This document shows positions 34,915-43,294 of a DNA stretch of 64,000 bases, piece by piece; the first letter of the stretch is position 1; every line of letters begins with the position of its first letter. The position numbers and the translations under genes are program-made. Under the pieces are notes generated by a model. That model was given only the letters and a program-made list of their open reading frames with translations, had not been told where the DNA came from and ran no database searches. The DNA lies in assembly GCF_001005725.1 (NCBI RefSeq), contig NZ_LBIC01000010.1:160466-224465 (forward strand). Direction: 5' to 3'. This DNA comes from Sphingobium chungbukense. Lineage in GTDB: Bacteria > Pseudomonadota > Alphaproteobacteria > Sphingomonadales > Sphingomonadaceae.

Positions 34915-35182
34915 TCGCACATCTTGCTCGAGCCCGCGCGATAGCCATCCGAAGTTTCGCTTCCCCGACGGCAACCAATGATAGCCGCCCCGCGCAATGC
35001 ACAAAGCGATAGCGATGCTGGTCTCTCAACCAGATCAAAAAGATCAATCCTTGGGTGCCATCTCGAAGGCCCCGCATCGCCCTGCCCAGCTCAGCCGCGC
35101 ACCCTTCTCGCACTTAGTGCCTTTCCAAGCCGAATTGTGACATCTACGAATATTAAAAAGGCGTTTCTCAAGGAGAGATGGT
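34915..35182. other. Non-coding stretch before an AT-rich orphan gene
   Basis: About 270 bases. A 72-codon minus-strand frame (34895-35113) runs through it but has no ribosome site, overlaps the glyA hairpin and matches nothing I know. The last 60 bases become AT-rich and probably carry the promoter of the gene at 35183. No clear boxes. Confidence 0.3.
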
Positions 35183-35749
35183 GTGAAGGATAACGGAGAG
35201 GAGTTGCCGAGAATAGACTATTCCAAGCGATTAGTTTCACTGAGTTGGCATTTTTTGTCAGCTAAGGAGTGCGACGATCGGGCATCGGTCGATATTGATA
35301 ATGGATTTCTCTACTTCAATTTTCGCGCATTACCTGGCGATGGGGAATATTTTATTCCTGGCGAACACTCATTCACGACGTTCGAGGGTATTCATGGAAA
35401 ACTTCTCGATTGCCTCCAGATTGATCTATTGAGACCCGTTTTTGACTATTACGATCTCAAATATAAGTCACTGCTTCTCCTTCTTGTTCAGGTCGAGGGA
35501 AAAATCATCGAGCTTCTCGCCGAGCGAGGCATTGACGCCGAATGGTTCATGGTTGGCTGCACGACCGCCAACGACAGCCCGGTGAGCGCTTTGCGGCGAA
35601 CCTTGGTTTTCCCGAACGTCGGCTTCAACGGGGAAATCATGGAAAGCACACCGAGAACGGCTGACCTTCCAATCAGCCTTCTGGCCGAGCTGGAGATCCA
35701 GCTTGAGCAATATTTCTACGGTCGCGCGCCAATCGAACATTATGCCTGA
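35183..35749 (+). CDS. Hypothetical protein, AT-rich orphan
   Basis: A 188-aa soluble protein that I cannot assign. The GTG at 35183 follows AGGAGA with six-base spacing. The sequence is acidic and aromatic-rich (SWHFLSAKECDDR, FDYYDLKYKSLLLLL), with no signal peptide or membrane helix. Codon and base composition are clearly more AT-rich than all neighbours, which suggests a different origin. No partner gene overlaps it. Confidence 0.6.
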   Translation: MKDNGEELPRIDYSKRLVSLSWHFLSAKECDDRASVDIDNGFLYFNFRALPGDGEYFIPGEHSFTTFEGIHGKLLDCLQIDLLRPVFDYYDLKYKSLLLLLVQVEGKIIELLAERGIDAEWFMVGCTTANDSPVSALRRTLVFPNVGFNGEIMESTPRTADLPISLLAELEIQLEQYFYGRAPIEHYA

Positions 35750-35905
35750 ATCCAACGATGGCTTAATACCCGGTCCTTGCCGCAGCTAAGTCGCTCGAAA
35801 TCGGCGAAAAAGTCATCAAAGGGGAGATGAAGTAGCCCGCGGAGTGGACGCGGCACCACCCCATGAAGCAAAGTTGGGGCACTCTGTCTGCTCATCCGGC
35901 CCGAT

Positions 35906-36853
35906 TTAGAGGCCTGTGCCGTGGCCAACCCAATGCTGGAGCAAGCGGCCGGCCAGCATGTTGGGGCTGGGAGGATCGAAGCCGAGCGCCTCATGCCGGG
36001 CGATTTCGTCGCGCGTGAACCAGCGCGCTTCGGCGATCTCCTCCACATCGAGTGTGAGGTCGGTCGTCGTCGTTTCGAGAAAGAAGCCCATCATGATGAG
36101 CCCGGGAAACGGCCAGGGCTGACTCGAATGATAGCGAAGCGCGCGGGCCCGCACGCCGACTTCCTCGAAAGCTTCGCGTTTGGCCGTCTGTTCGGCGGTT
36201 TCTCCTGCCTCGACAAATCCCGACAATGCCGAGAACAGCCGCTTGTTGGGAAATGTCGTTCCCCGTGCGAGAAGGGCATGCTCGCCGTGACAGATCAGGA
36301 TCACGGTGACGGGATCGGTGCGCGGAAACTGCATGTGGCCGTTGATGCACAGCAGACGATAGCCAGCTTCATCCGGCTCGCTCGGAGCACCGCACCGGCC
36401 GCAGAAGCGATTAGCCGCGCGCCAATTCGCCATCGCATGAAACTGGGCGGTGAAGGCAGCGTCATCCGCAGACAGCAGGAATTCATAGGGACGGAATTCG
36501 ACCAGCGTCCGGTTCCCGGAGAGCAGCGAGGGTGGAAGCCCGTCCAACGGACTGAGGTCGATCCCGAACAACGGGTGACCACCGTCGAAGCCGAGTAAGA
36601 CCGTATAATGATCGAGGAGCGACGCGATGCCCATGCCGAGGTCGCGAAGGTCGAGGCGCGCGATCCGCACAACACGATCGGGGCCGCTTTCCACGTATGT
36701 CAGATATTTGCGGCGCCAAAGTGCAATGAAACGAGCTTCCGGGGCGGTCAAAAGCGTCTCAATACGCGCCTGGTCGGTGCGCAGGGCCGCCGCCCGGTCG
36801 AACGTATCGCTAGTGAAGTAGGGAGGATCGAATTGGGGGGCGACTTCGAGCAC
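35906..36853 (-). CDS. nudC: NADH pyrophosphatase / NAD-cap hydrolase (NudC)
   Basis: A 315-aa Nudix hydrolase that splits NAD(H) to NMN(H) and AMP and may remove NAD caps from RNA. I chose the GTG at 36853, seven bases after GAGGA. A TTG at 36895 is the alternative. The zinc-ribbon reads CGRCG then LLCINGH, so the fourth Cys is replaced by His. The Nudix box is GFVEAGETAEQTAKREAFEEVG, broken here as GFVEAGET and REAFEEVG. The NudC tail motif PWPFPGLIMMGF (SQPWPFP) is present. It follows the formate dehydrogenase by 113 bases on the same strand. Confidence 0.88.
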   Translation of the reverse strand: MLEVAPQFDPPYFTSDTFDRAAALRTDQARIETLLTAPEARFIALWRRKYLTYVESGPDRVVRIARLDLRDLGMGIASLLDHYTVLLGFDGGHPLFGIDLSPLDGLPPSLLSGNRTLVEFRPYEFLLSADDAAFTAQFHAMANWRAANRFCGRCGAPSEPDEAGYRLLCINGHMQFPRTDPVTVILICHGEHALLARGTTFPNKRLFSALSGFVEAGETAEQTAKREAFEEVGVRARALRYHSSQPWPFPGLIMMGFFLETTTTDLTLDVEEIAEARWFTRDEIARHEALGFDPPSPNMLAGRLLQHWVGHGTGL

Positions 36854-36966
36854 CGCACATTCCTCATCATCGCTGGGCTGGGAATCCCGTGCCAACCCGC
36901 CGGATGAGCGGGTCGGCAAGGGCAAGCGGGGCGGCGGAATATGGCGCCGCCCCGCCTTGGGACCAA

Positions 36967-38127
36967 TCAGGTGAGCTTGTAGGAATTGGCGCCGGTGCCG
37001 GCGAGGTTGCCCGCATCGACGATGAGATATTCGCGGCGGATCGGGCGCCCCTCGAAGAAATCCTGCAGGATTTCGAGCGTGCCGGCGGCATAGCGGGCCT
37101 GGGCCGAGAGCGACGATCCGGAGATATGCGGTGTCATGCCGTTGTTGGGCATTGTGCGCCACGGATGATCGGCCGGTGCCGGCTGGGGGAACCATACGTC
37201 CCCGGCATAGCCCGCGAGCTGACCACTCTCGAGGGCGCGAACGACAGCATCACGATCGCACAGCGCGCCTCGCGCGGTGTTGATGAGATAGGCCCCGCGC
37301 TTCATCTGCGCGAACATCTCGTCGTTGAACATGCCTTGGGTCGAGGGATAGAGCGGCATCTGCAGGTTCACGATGTCGCAGACCTTGATGAGCGACTGCG
37401 GCGTGTCGTGATAGGTAAGGCCCAGCTCCGCTTCCAGATCCGCCGAGAGACGGTGCGGATCATAGTAATGCAGCTTCACGTCGAACGGCTTCAGGCGGCG
37501 CAGCACGGCAAGGCCGATGCGGCCCGCGGCCAGCGTGCCAAACTGCATGCCCTCGACATCATAGCTGCGAGCGACACAGTCGGCGATGTTCCAGCCGCCC
37601 TCCCTGGCGATCTCATGCGACGGGAGGTAGTTGCGGACGAGCGAGAGCACCATCATCACGACATGTTCGGCGACGCTGATGCTGTTGGAAAAGGTCTCTT
37701 CGGCGACCGTGATGCCGTGCTCGGCGGCTGCTTTCAGATCGACGTGATCGGAGCCGATGCCGGCGGTCAGCGCGAGCTTCAGCTTCTTCGCCTTGGCGAT
37801 GCGCTCCGGCGTCAGATAGGCGGGCCAGAAAGGCTGCGATATGACGACATCCGCATCGACCAGATGGCGGTCGAACTCGGAATTCGGTCCCTCCTTGTCG
37901 CTGGTGATGACCAGCGTGTGGCCGTTGGCCTCCAGCCAGGGACGCAAGCCAAGTTCGCCCGATACGCAGCCCACCAGCTCGCCGGGCTTGAAGCCCAGCT
38001 CACCGCGCGGCGTGGGCAGGGTCTGCCCGTTGGGATAGGAATTGATCACCGGCAGGTCGTCACGCGCATATTTGGGCGGATAGCCAGTCGTGGGATCAGG
38101 ATAGAGGACGCAAAGTACCTTGGCCAT
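36967..38127 (-). CDS. fdh: NAD-dependent formate dehydrogenase
   Basis: A 386-aa single-subunit, metal-free formate dehydrogenase (formate + NAD+ to CO2 + NADH) of the D-2-hydroxyacid dehydrogenase fold. It resembles the Pseudomonas sp. 101 enzyme. Motifs are TSDKEGPNSEFD, SQPFWPAYLTPERI, the NAD loop GTLAAGRIGLAVLRRL, NTARGALCDRDAV with the catalytic Arg region, and the His in MTPHISGSSLSAQARY. Formate is the carbon product of cyanide hydrolysis by cyanidases and of folate/oxalate metabolism. A palindromic LysR-type site lies 90 bases upstream. Confidence 0.95.
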   Translation of the reverse strand: MAKVLCVLYPDPTTGYPPKYARDDLPVINSYPNGQTLPTPRGELGFKPGELVGCVSGELGLRPWLEANGHTLVITSDKEGPNSEFDRHLVDADVVISQPFWPAYLTPERIAKAKKLKLALTAGIGSDHVDLKAAAEHGITVAEETFSNSISVAEHVVMMVLSLVRNYLPSHEIAREGGWNIADCVARSYDVEGMQFGTLAAGRIGLAVLRRLKPFDVKLHYYDPHRLSADLEAELGLTYHDTPQSLIKVCDIVNLQMPLYPSTQGMFNDEMFAQMKRGAYLINTARGALCDRDAVVRALESGQLAGYAGDVWFPQPAPADHPWRTMPNNGMTPHISGSSLSAQARYAAGTLEILQDFFEGRPIRREYLIVDAGNLAGTGANSYKLT

Positions 38128-38216
38128 TGAGGGTCTCCTCTCGGGACGTCACATGTTGATGACCCCCGAAAGCTGCGCTCATGGCCTGCGCGCATCCAAT
38201 CGTTTGCTCAGAACTA

Positions 38217-38237
38217 TTGATAAACGGAGATTATCAA
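38217..38237. promoter_or_regulatory. LysR-type operator upstream of fdh
   Basis: TTGATAA-N7-TTATCAA, a perfect 7-bp dyad with the T-N11-A form of LysR sites. It is 90 bases upstream of the formate dehydrogenase start. The same pattern, TGATAA-N8-TATCAA, recurs at 39335-39355 upstream of the bestrophin gene. Confidence 0.65.
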
Positions 38238-38312
38238 GGTGAGCGAAAATCGGATGCGACGTGCCGCGCCTGGATCGTCAGGAGCAGGCAAGATTCAGCG
38301 CGCGCAATGCGT

Positions 38313-39209
38313 TTAGACAGCCGTGACGGTCGGGCTCAACTCGCGCTCGATGGTCTTCACGATGTCGTCGAGCGGAAGGTCGTTCGCCGTCTCGCCGAAA
38401 GGATCCTCAATCGCATCTCCAATCGCGTCGATGCCGAAGAACGTGTAGCTGACCACCGTCACGAGTATCGGCGTCCCCCACCCGAGATGTGTCGCAAGCC
38501 CGAAGGGCAGCAAACAGCAGAAGAGGTAGGTCGTCCGATGGATCAGGAGCGTGTACGCGAAAGGCAGCGGCGTGTTGCGGATGCGCTCGCATGAAGCCTG
38601 CACGTCGCACAGTTCGGTAAGCCGGTTTTCGAGCAGCATATAGCGCCATTCGCTGACGATTCCCTGCACGGCCAGGCGGGAGCAATGCTCACCGATCCGA
38701 TCGAGTATCTGGTTCGTGGGGTTCGGCAAGGCCAAGACATCCGTATCCTGGCCGATCCATTCGCTGGCGGCCCGAGCCTCGTCCAGCCCTCTCAGGCGCG
38801 CCCGCAGCGATCTCGCATAGGCGCAGACCCCCAGCAATATTCGGTCCCTGTCCGGTGCGGGAACGACCCCTCTCAATTCTCGCGCCAGCGAACGCGCGGA
38901 CACGATCAGCCGGCCCCATTGCTTGCGGGCCTCCCACCATCGATCGTAGCAGGCGCTGTTCCGAAAGCTCATGAAGACAGAAATCGAGATGCCGATGAAG
39001 GTGAAGGGCTCGGGGCCGAAATTGGCGATCGGGTTCACATGGTTGTGCCGGGTCCAATAGACGATGCCGCAGGCGAGCATGGTCAATATGGCGACCCTCC
39101 AGGCGATCACGCTGACAATCGATCCCTGGAAGGCGAAGAAAACCTCCCATATCCGCACGCTGCGCGGCGGCTGCAAATCACTATAGGCTGGCACTGTTTC
39201 GGCTCCCAC
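38313..39209 (-). CDS. Bestrophin-family anion channel
   Basis: A 298-aa integral membrane protein of the bestrophin/UPF0187 (YneE) family. Motifs are FGPEPFTFIGISISVFMSFRN, broken as FTFIGISISVF and MSFRNSACYDRWWEARKQWG. GIDAIGDAIEDPFGETANDLPLD contains the family hallmark IEDPFG...NDLPL. Bacterial members form pentameric channels for small ions. With a formate dehydrogenase under the same kind of operator, formate or bicarbonate are plausible passengers, but this is inference. Confidence 0.88.
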   Translation of the reverse strand: MGAETVPAYSDLQPPRSVRIWEVFFAFQGSIVSVIAWRVAILTMLACGIVYWTRHNHVNPIANFGPEPFTFIGISISVFMSFRNSACYDRWWEARKQWGRLIVSARSLARELRGVVPAPDRDRILLGVCAYARSLRARLRGLDEARAASEWIGQDTDVLALPNPTNQILDRIGEHCSRLAVQGIVSEWRYMLLENRLTELCDVQASCERIRNTPLPFAYTLLIHRTTYLFCCLLPFGLATHLGWGTPILVTVVSYTFFGIDAIGDAIEDPFGETANDLPLDDIVKTIERELSPTVTAV

Positions 39210-39334
39210 GGCTCGGGCTTCAGCTTTAGGGGCCGTTTCCCAAGTGCGAGCACGTTTCGAGAAGCCGCGCTCGCATGGCTGTCGGCGCGGCTCTCATATC
39301 GCGGCGCCCAGCGCTAATTCACTGTTCAAATCTT

Positions 39335-39355
39335 CTGATAAGCAGCAGCTATCAA
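39335..39355. promoter_or_regulatory. LysR-type operator between lysR and the bestrophin gene
   Basis: CTGATAA-N7-CTATCAA shares TGATAA-N8-TATCAA with the site at 38217-38237. It lies 126 bases upstream of the bestrophin start and overlaps the stop codon of the lysR gene by a few bases. Confidence 0.6.
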
Positions 39356-40260
39356 AGAAGGTCGGCGAGCGGCCTGTCCAGGATCTTCTGAAAATCCATG
39401 TTCGCCGCGAGCCGCCAGACCGCGTCGCAAAGCGGGGGCTGGGGCTCACGCTTCAGCCGAACCAGACAGACGTCGGCCGAATGCTCGGGCATGATCGTGT
39501 GGACGCGGAGGCGCACCGCGTAGAGCGCCGGCAGCGCGCTGAGCGGCATGATGCTGAAGGCGCGGCCCGACTGGGCTTCGGCCAGCAGGATCGGGATGGC
39601 GTTCGTCTCAATGACCGCGTTCGGCGTCGCGCCTGCCTGCCGGAACATTTCGTCCAGGATCCGGCGGTTCTGCATGTCCTGGCTCAACAGGCACAGCGGA
39701 TAGCCCGCAACATCCGTCCAGCTCAGCTCGCGTGGAAGCGTCGCCTGCTCGTCTGCCACGAGCACGTAACGCTCGGTGAAAAGCGGCATGACGTCGAACG
39801 CCTCGTCGACCACGGCTCTGTCGTAAGTCAGGCCAAGATGGATGTCCTGCTCCCTGAGCTTGCGAAGGATGTCCTGCGTACTCAAGGACTGGATATCCAA
39901 GGTCAGGCTATTGATGATGTCCCGGCATTCCGCGCTGAGCAGCGTGACCGGATGGATCGCCGAAGGAATCGCGCCGATTGCGAGATGTCCTCCCGGGATG
40001 TTTCGAACGAGTTCGGCTTCTTGCCGAAGCCCCTCGAGCGACGCGAGGACCTTGCGCGCCCAGGCGATCACGCGCTCGCCCTCCGGCGTGATGCCCTGAA
40101 ACGTCCGGTTGCGCTTCACGATCACGAGGCCGAGTTCTCGCTCCAGCTCGCTTATGCCGTTCGAGAGGGCCGGCTGCGACACATGGCAATTTTCAGCGGC
40201 CCGCCCGAAGTGACGATGTTTATCCAACGCCACCAGGTAGGTGAGCTGTCTCATGAACAT
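39352..40260 (-). CDS. LysR-family regulator
   Basis: A 302-aa transcription factor. The N-terminal winged helix reads LVALDKHRHFGRAAENCHVSQPALSNGI, with the usual A-x6-QPALS helix, followed by the linker helix and an effector-binding domain resembling CynR/OxyR-type proteins. Upstream-to-downstream on the minus strand the order is lysR, bestrophin, fdh, nudC. The paired dyads at 39335 and 38217 are its likely targets. The inducer may be formate or a precursor, which is inference. Confidence 0.9.
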   Translation of the reverse strand: MFMRQLTYLVALDKHRHFGRAAENCHVSQPALSNGISELERELGLVIVKRNRTFQGITPEGERVIAWARKVLASLEGLRQEAELVRNIPGGHLAIGAIPSAIHPVTLLSAECRDIINSLTLDIQSLSTQDILRKLREQDIHLGLTYDRAVVDEAFDVMPLFTERYVLVADEQATLPRELSWTDVAGYPLCLLSQDMQNRRILDEMFRQAGATPNAVIETNAIPILLAEAQSGRAFSIMPLSALPALYAVRLRVHTIMPEHSADVCLVRLKREPQPPLCDAVWRLAANMDFQKILDRPLADLL

Positions 40261-40354
40261 AGGGATGCGCCCGTTACAGAACCAAGGCCGTTCTATCGAC
40301 CTGGCGACTTGCTGTCTTCGGCGGAATGTCCAGACCGGAGCGCTTCGCGGGCGA

Positions 40355-40605
40355 TCAGTGGACGCGAGGAGTCCGAAGCACCGTCCCCGCGGCCTCGGAC
40401 AGCTTCACATCCTTTCCGGTTTCCGTTCCAAGCCCAAAATAGAATTGCCCACGGAAGATAGCGAAGGAACGCGCGAATGTCGGCGCGGCGAATGTGAGGA
40501 TCGGCGTCGCATGCTCCAGCGCGCGATCGAACCGGAAGATCGTGACCGCATAGCCGCCGGGCGTCCTCGAGCGAAACAGCCGCGTAAACACCAAGGGGAA
40601 GCCAC
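40355..40605 (-). pseudogene. C-terminal relic of an unidentified gene
   Basis: A minus-strand frame ending at 40355 (stop TGA) reads like a genuine beta-rich C-terminus (ARSFAIFRGQFYFGLGTET, then TVLRTPRVH). It has no start or upstream half. It abuts the autotransporter relic at about 40605, so a deletion probably fused two broken genes. I do not recognise the family. Confidence 0.35.
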
Positions 40606-41167
40606 TGATTATCATTATGCTGCCACCGTCCGCGACATCGCCGGACTGGAAGCCCCGGGACGTGCCCATTTCGACAACGACGCGTTCTCGCTCCATGCCG
40701 GACATGCCTATCGATTGCCGGTGAAGGGCGAGGCGCAGGTTCGTCTGCTGGCGCCGGTCATCGATTATGTCGGGCTGAACGGATACAGCATCGGCGAGCG
40801 CGCGGTACCCGTCGCCCTGGATGCCGAAATCCAAAAATACCACAGCGTACGCATTGGCGGCGGCGCCGACCTGCGGCGGACATGGACGGCCGCCGATAGC
40901 AGGAGCACGACTTCGGCTCACGCGCGCCTGCTGTATCAGCGTGAGGTCGGGGACGAAGCCGTGACAGGCGTTGCGAATTTCGCCGGCGAGCCCGAGCTGC
41001 CGTTCGACATTCGCTCGCAGGCCGCCGGCAAGGACATCCTGTCGGTCGATCTGGGCGTAACGATGAAGCGAAGCTCGGGCATCGGCCTCTCCGTCGCATA
41101 TTCGGGAGAATTGTCGGAAGGCGGAATGCGCCACGCGGCCTTTCTAGGTGTGGGATACAGCTTCTAG
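40604..41167 (+). pseudogene. Autotransporter beta-barrel C-terminal relic
   Basis: About 187 codons encode alternating hydrophobic strands: HFDNDAFSLHAGHAYRL, VRLLAPVIDYVGLNGYS, an Arg/Gly-rich middle, and the terminal HAAFLGVGYSF ending in Phe. This is the pattern of the last strands of a type V autotransporter barrel. No signal peptide, passenger or start is present. The in-frame upstream part (from 40241) is antisense to the minus-strand relic and is not credible. Confidence 0.6.
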
Positions 41168-41242
41168 AATTGGTCCCTCCCCTTAGCCGACCGCGGAGGG
41201 GGGGGATCGTCATGATGAGTGGGCACGCGGAGTCCCCGCCCG

Positions 41243-41360
41243 TCAGGCAAGTGCGCGCAGGTGCTCGCCCATGAAGTCGAGAAAGACGCGGACTTTCGGA
41301 GAAAGCGTCTTCTTCGGCGGATAGACGTCCCAAATTGCTCGCCCGGGACTGCGGCGCCTC
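41243..41360 (-). pseudogene. C-terminal relic of a LysR-family gene
   Basis: The minus strand reads RAIWDVYPPKKTLSPKVRVF, then LDFMGEHLRALA and a stop at 41243-41245. This is the standard LysR tail (P-x-K/R-x-L-S-P-K-V-R-x-F-x-D-F). The rest of the gene is missing. Confidence 0.6.
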
Positions 41361-41607
41361 AACGCCAGTCCGAAAAGCGGCGGAAGGCCGACGGGCCACT
41401 CCGTTGGCGATGCCTATTCGGGACCCGGATCTTCCCGCAATTTGCCCTGGATCCAAGGCGATCGGGCAAGATCCCAGGCGCCGGCCGCGCTGCCCCGGCG
41501 CCTCCGATCCGTTGCATTCCGCTTGACGCGATTTGGCGCCATATCTACCATCGGAAAAATTCATTCCTTATACGATATATGGCATAGGCCGAGGCGAGGA
41601 TCGCGGT

Positions 41608-42936
41608 ATGAAAATTGTTGTAATTGGTGGTGGTGCTGCGGGTTTGGGTGCTGCGGGTGCAGCGTTAGGTGTCGATCCTTCAGCCGAAATGGTCGTTTAC
41701 ACCCAATTCGAGGATGTCGCTTACAGTCCTTGCGGCATTCCTTTCGTCCACGGCAAGGAAATCGAGTCGTTCGATCGCCTGTTCCTCGCCACCAAGCAGC
41801 AGTATAAAGACCAGGGTATCGACGTTCACTATGAGACCACGGTCGAGAGCATCGATACCAAGCGCCATGTGATCAAGGTCCAGGGCGAAGGTGAAGTTCG
41901 GTACGACAAGCTGGTCCTCGCCACCGGCTGGAATTACCGCGATCCCAATCTCCCCGGCGGCGACCTGAAGGGCATCTACCGGGTCAAGAACATCCAGCGC
42001 GCTCGGGAATGGGACTCGTTCCTCGACACCGTGAAGTCGGCGGTCGTGGTCGAATGCGGCCTGATCGCAGTCGAGATGGTCACTGCCCTGGTCCATCGCG
42101 GCATCAAGGTGACGGTGGTCGATCCCGGCCCCTGGCCGATGGCGGAAGTCGTCGATCCGGATATCGTCGATCCGGTTCGCGCCGGCTGGGCGGAAGCGGG
42201 CGTCACCACGCTCTGGGGCGAGCAGGTGACCGCGTTCGGCGGCAACGGCACCCTTTCCTATGTCGAGACCACGGCTGGCCGTATCGAGGCTGAACTGGCG
42301 ATCATCGGCACCCGCAAGGTGCCCAACAGCGATCTGGCGCGTGCCGCCGGGATCGCGCTGGGCGGCACTGGTGGCATCGTGGTCGATGCCCGGATGCAGA
42401 CCTCTGCCCCTGACGTCTATGCCGCAGGCGACTGCACGGAGATTCCCCACGGCGTGTCCGGCGTGCCGCTGCAGGGGCTCTCCGGTAGCCATGCCTATGC
42501 CCAGGGCAAGACCGCCGGCATCAACGCCGCCGGCGCCGTCCGCGAATATCAGCCGGTCTATGTGCCCTGGGCGATGCTCGCCGGCGAATGGATGATCGGC
42601 GGCGTGTCCTTCGGCGAGACCACCGCCAGCGCAGTGGGCATGAATTATGTCGCCGGCACCGCCAAAGGAATCACCCGAGCGCGCTACTATCCGGGCGTGA
42701 AGCCAATCACGGTGAAGCTGCTCGCGGACCCGGACAGCCGCTGCCTGATCGGCGCGCAGATCGTGGGCGGCGAAGGCGTGAAGGAGCGGGCCGACTTCCT
42801 CGCGGTCGCGGTTCGGGCCGGCATCACGATCGACGATCTGGCGACCATGGAGAATGTCTATTCGCCCGCCATCGGCGCGCTCAACGAGCCGATCCAGATG
42901 GCCGCTCTCGCCGTGCAGCAGAATTTCCGGAGGTAA
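41608..42936 (+). CDS. CoA-disulfide-reductase-like FAD/NAD(P)H oxidoreductase
   Basis: A 442-aa flavoprotein of the CoA-disulfide reductase/NADH oxidase/peroxidase group. The N-terminal FAD site is VVIGGGAAGLGAAGAAL. The single redox Cys is in YSPCGIPF (C42). FAD-ribityl contact lies in VYAAGDCTEIPHG and the C-terminal dimerisation domain runs from about residue 320. The N-terminal 30 bases are AT-rich, unlike the rest. It heads a three-gene unit with a 99-aa protein (two bases on) and the Sll0783-like protein. The reaction may be reduction of a disulfide or a sulfur species. The substrate is unknown. Confidence 0.8.
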   Translation: MKIVVIGGGAAGLGAAGAALGVDPSAEMVVYTQFEDVAYSPCGIPFVHGKEIESFDRLFLATKQQYKDQGIDVHYETTVESIDTKRHVIKVQGEGEVRYDKLVLATGWNYRDPNLPGGDLKGIYRVKNIQRAREWDSFLDTVKSAVVVECGLIAVEMVTALVHRGIKVTVVDPGPWPMAEVVDPDIVDPVRAGWAEAGVTTLWGEQVTAFGGNGTLSYVETTAGRIEAELAIIGTRKVPNSDLARAAGIALGGTGGIVVDARMQTSAPDVYAAGDCTEIPHGVSGVPLQGLSGSHAYAQGKTAGINAAGAVREYQPVYVPWAMLAGEWMIGGVSFGETTASAVGMNYVAGTAKGITRARYYPGVKPITVKLLADPDSRCLIGAQIVGGEGVKERADFLAVAVRAGITIDDLATMENVYSPAIGALNEPIQMAALAVQQNFRR

Positions 42937-42938
42937 GC

Positions 42939-43238
42939 ATGTCATTCACGCAGTGGCTGCGCACCAACTCGCAGCAATATCTCCTGGCCGATGCACAGCA
43001 GCGCATCGGCCGGAAGAACGGTGTCACCGTCTATGGCAAGCCGCGCACGCTGAAGGACCGGTTCTGGCGCTACATTTTCGTGCCGACCTACAAGATGCTG
43101 CCGAACGGTCTCCGGGAGAGCCTGATCCACGCGATGCCAGGCAGTCATCGTCGGGCATGGCCAAAGGCAAGCCCTCGCCCGCGTCCGCCACATCCGTTCG
43201 TGAAGATCAACGGACAGGGCCAAGCCCCCAGGAAATAA
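42939..43238 (+). CDS. 99-aa hypothetical protein between the flavoprotein and Sll0783-like gene
   Basis: The ATG at 42939 has a strong CGGAGGT site that overlaps the flavoprotein stop. The protein is basic and aromatic: LKDRFWRYIFVPTYKMLPNG in the middle and a Pro/Arg/Lys-rich tail. No signal or membrane segment. I recognise no family. The coupling suggests it works with its two neighbours. Confidence 0.65.
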   Translation: MSFTQWLRTNSQQYLLADAQQRIGRKNGVTVYGKPRTLKDRFWRYIFVPTYKMLPNGLRESLIHAMPGSHRRAWPKASPRPRPPHPFVKINGQGQAPRK

Positions 43239-43294
43239 GCCGCTGAATTGCCCCCTTCGGGCAATGCCCGAACCACTTTCGTAAGGAGAGCCCA

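Noticed and set aside
34895..35113. 72-codon minus-strand frame after glyA
   Set aside because: No ribosome site, overlaps the glyA hairpin, no similarity to any family I know. It could be a relic but cannot be supported.
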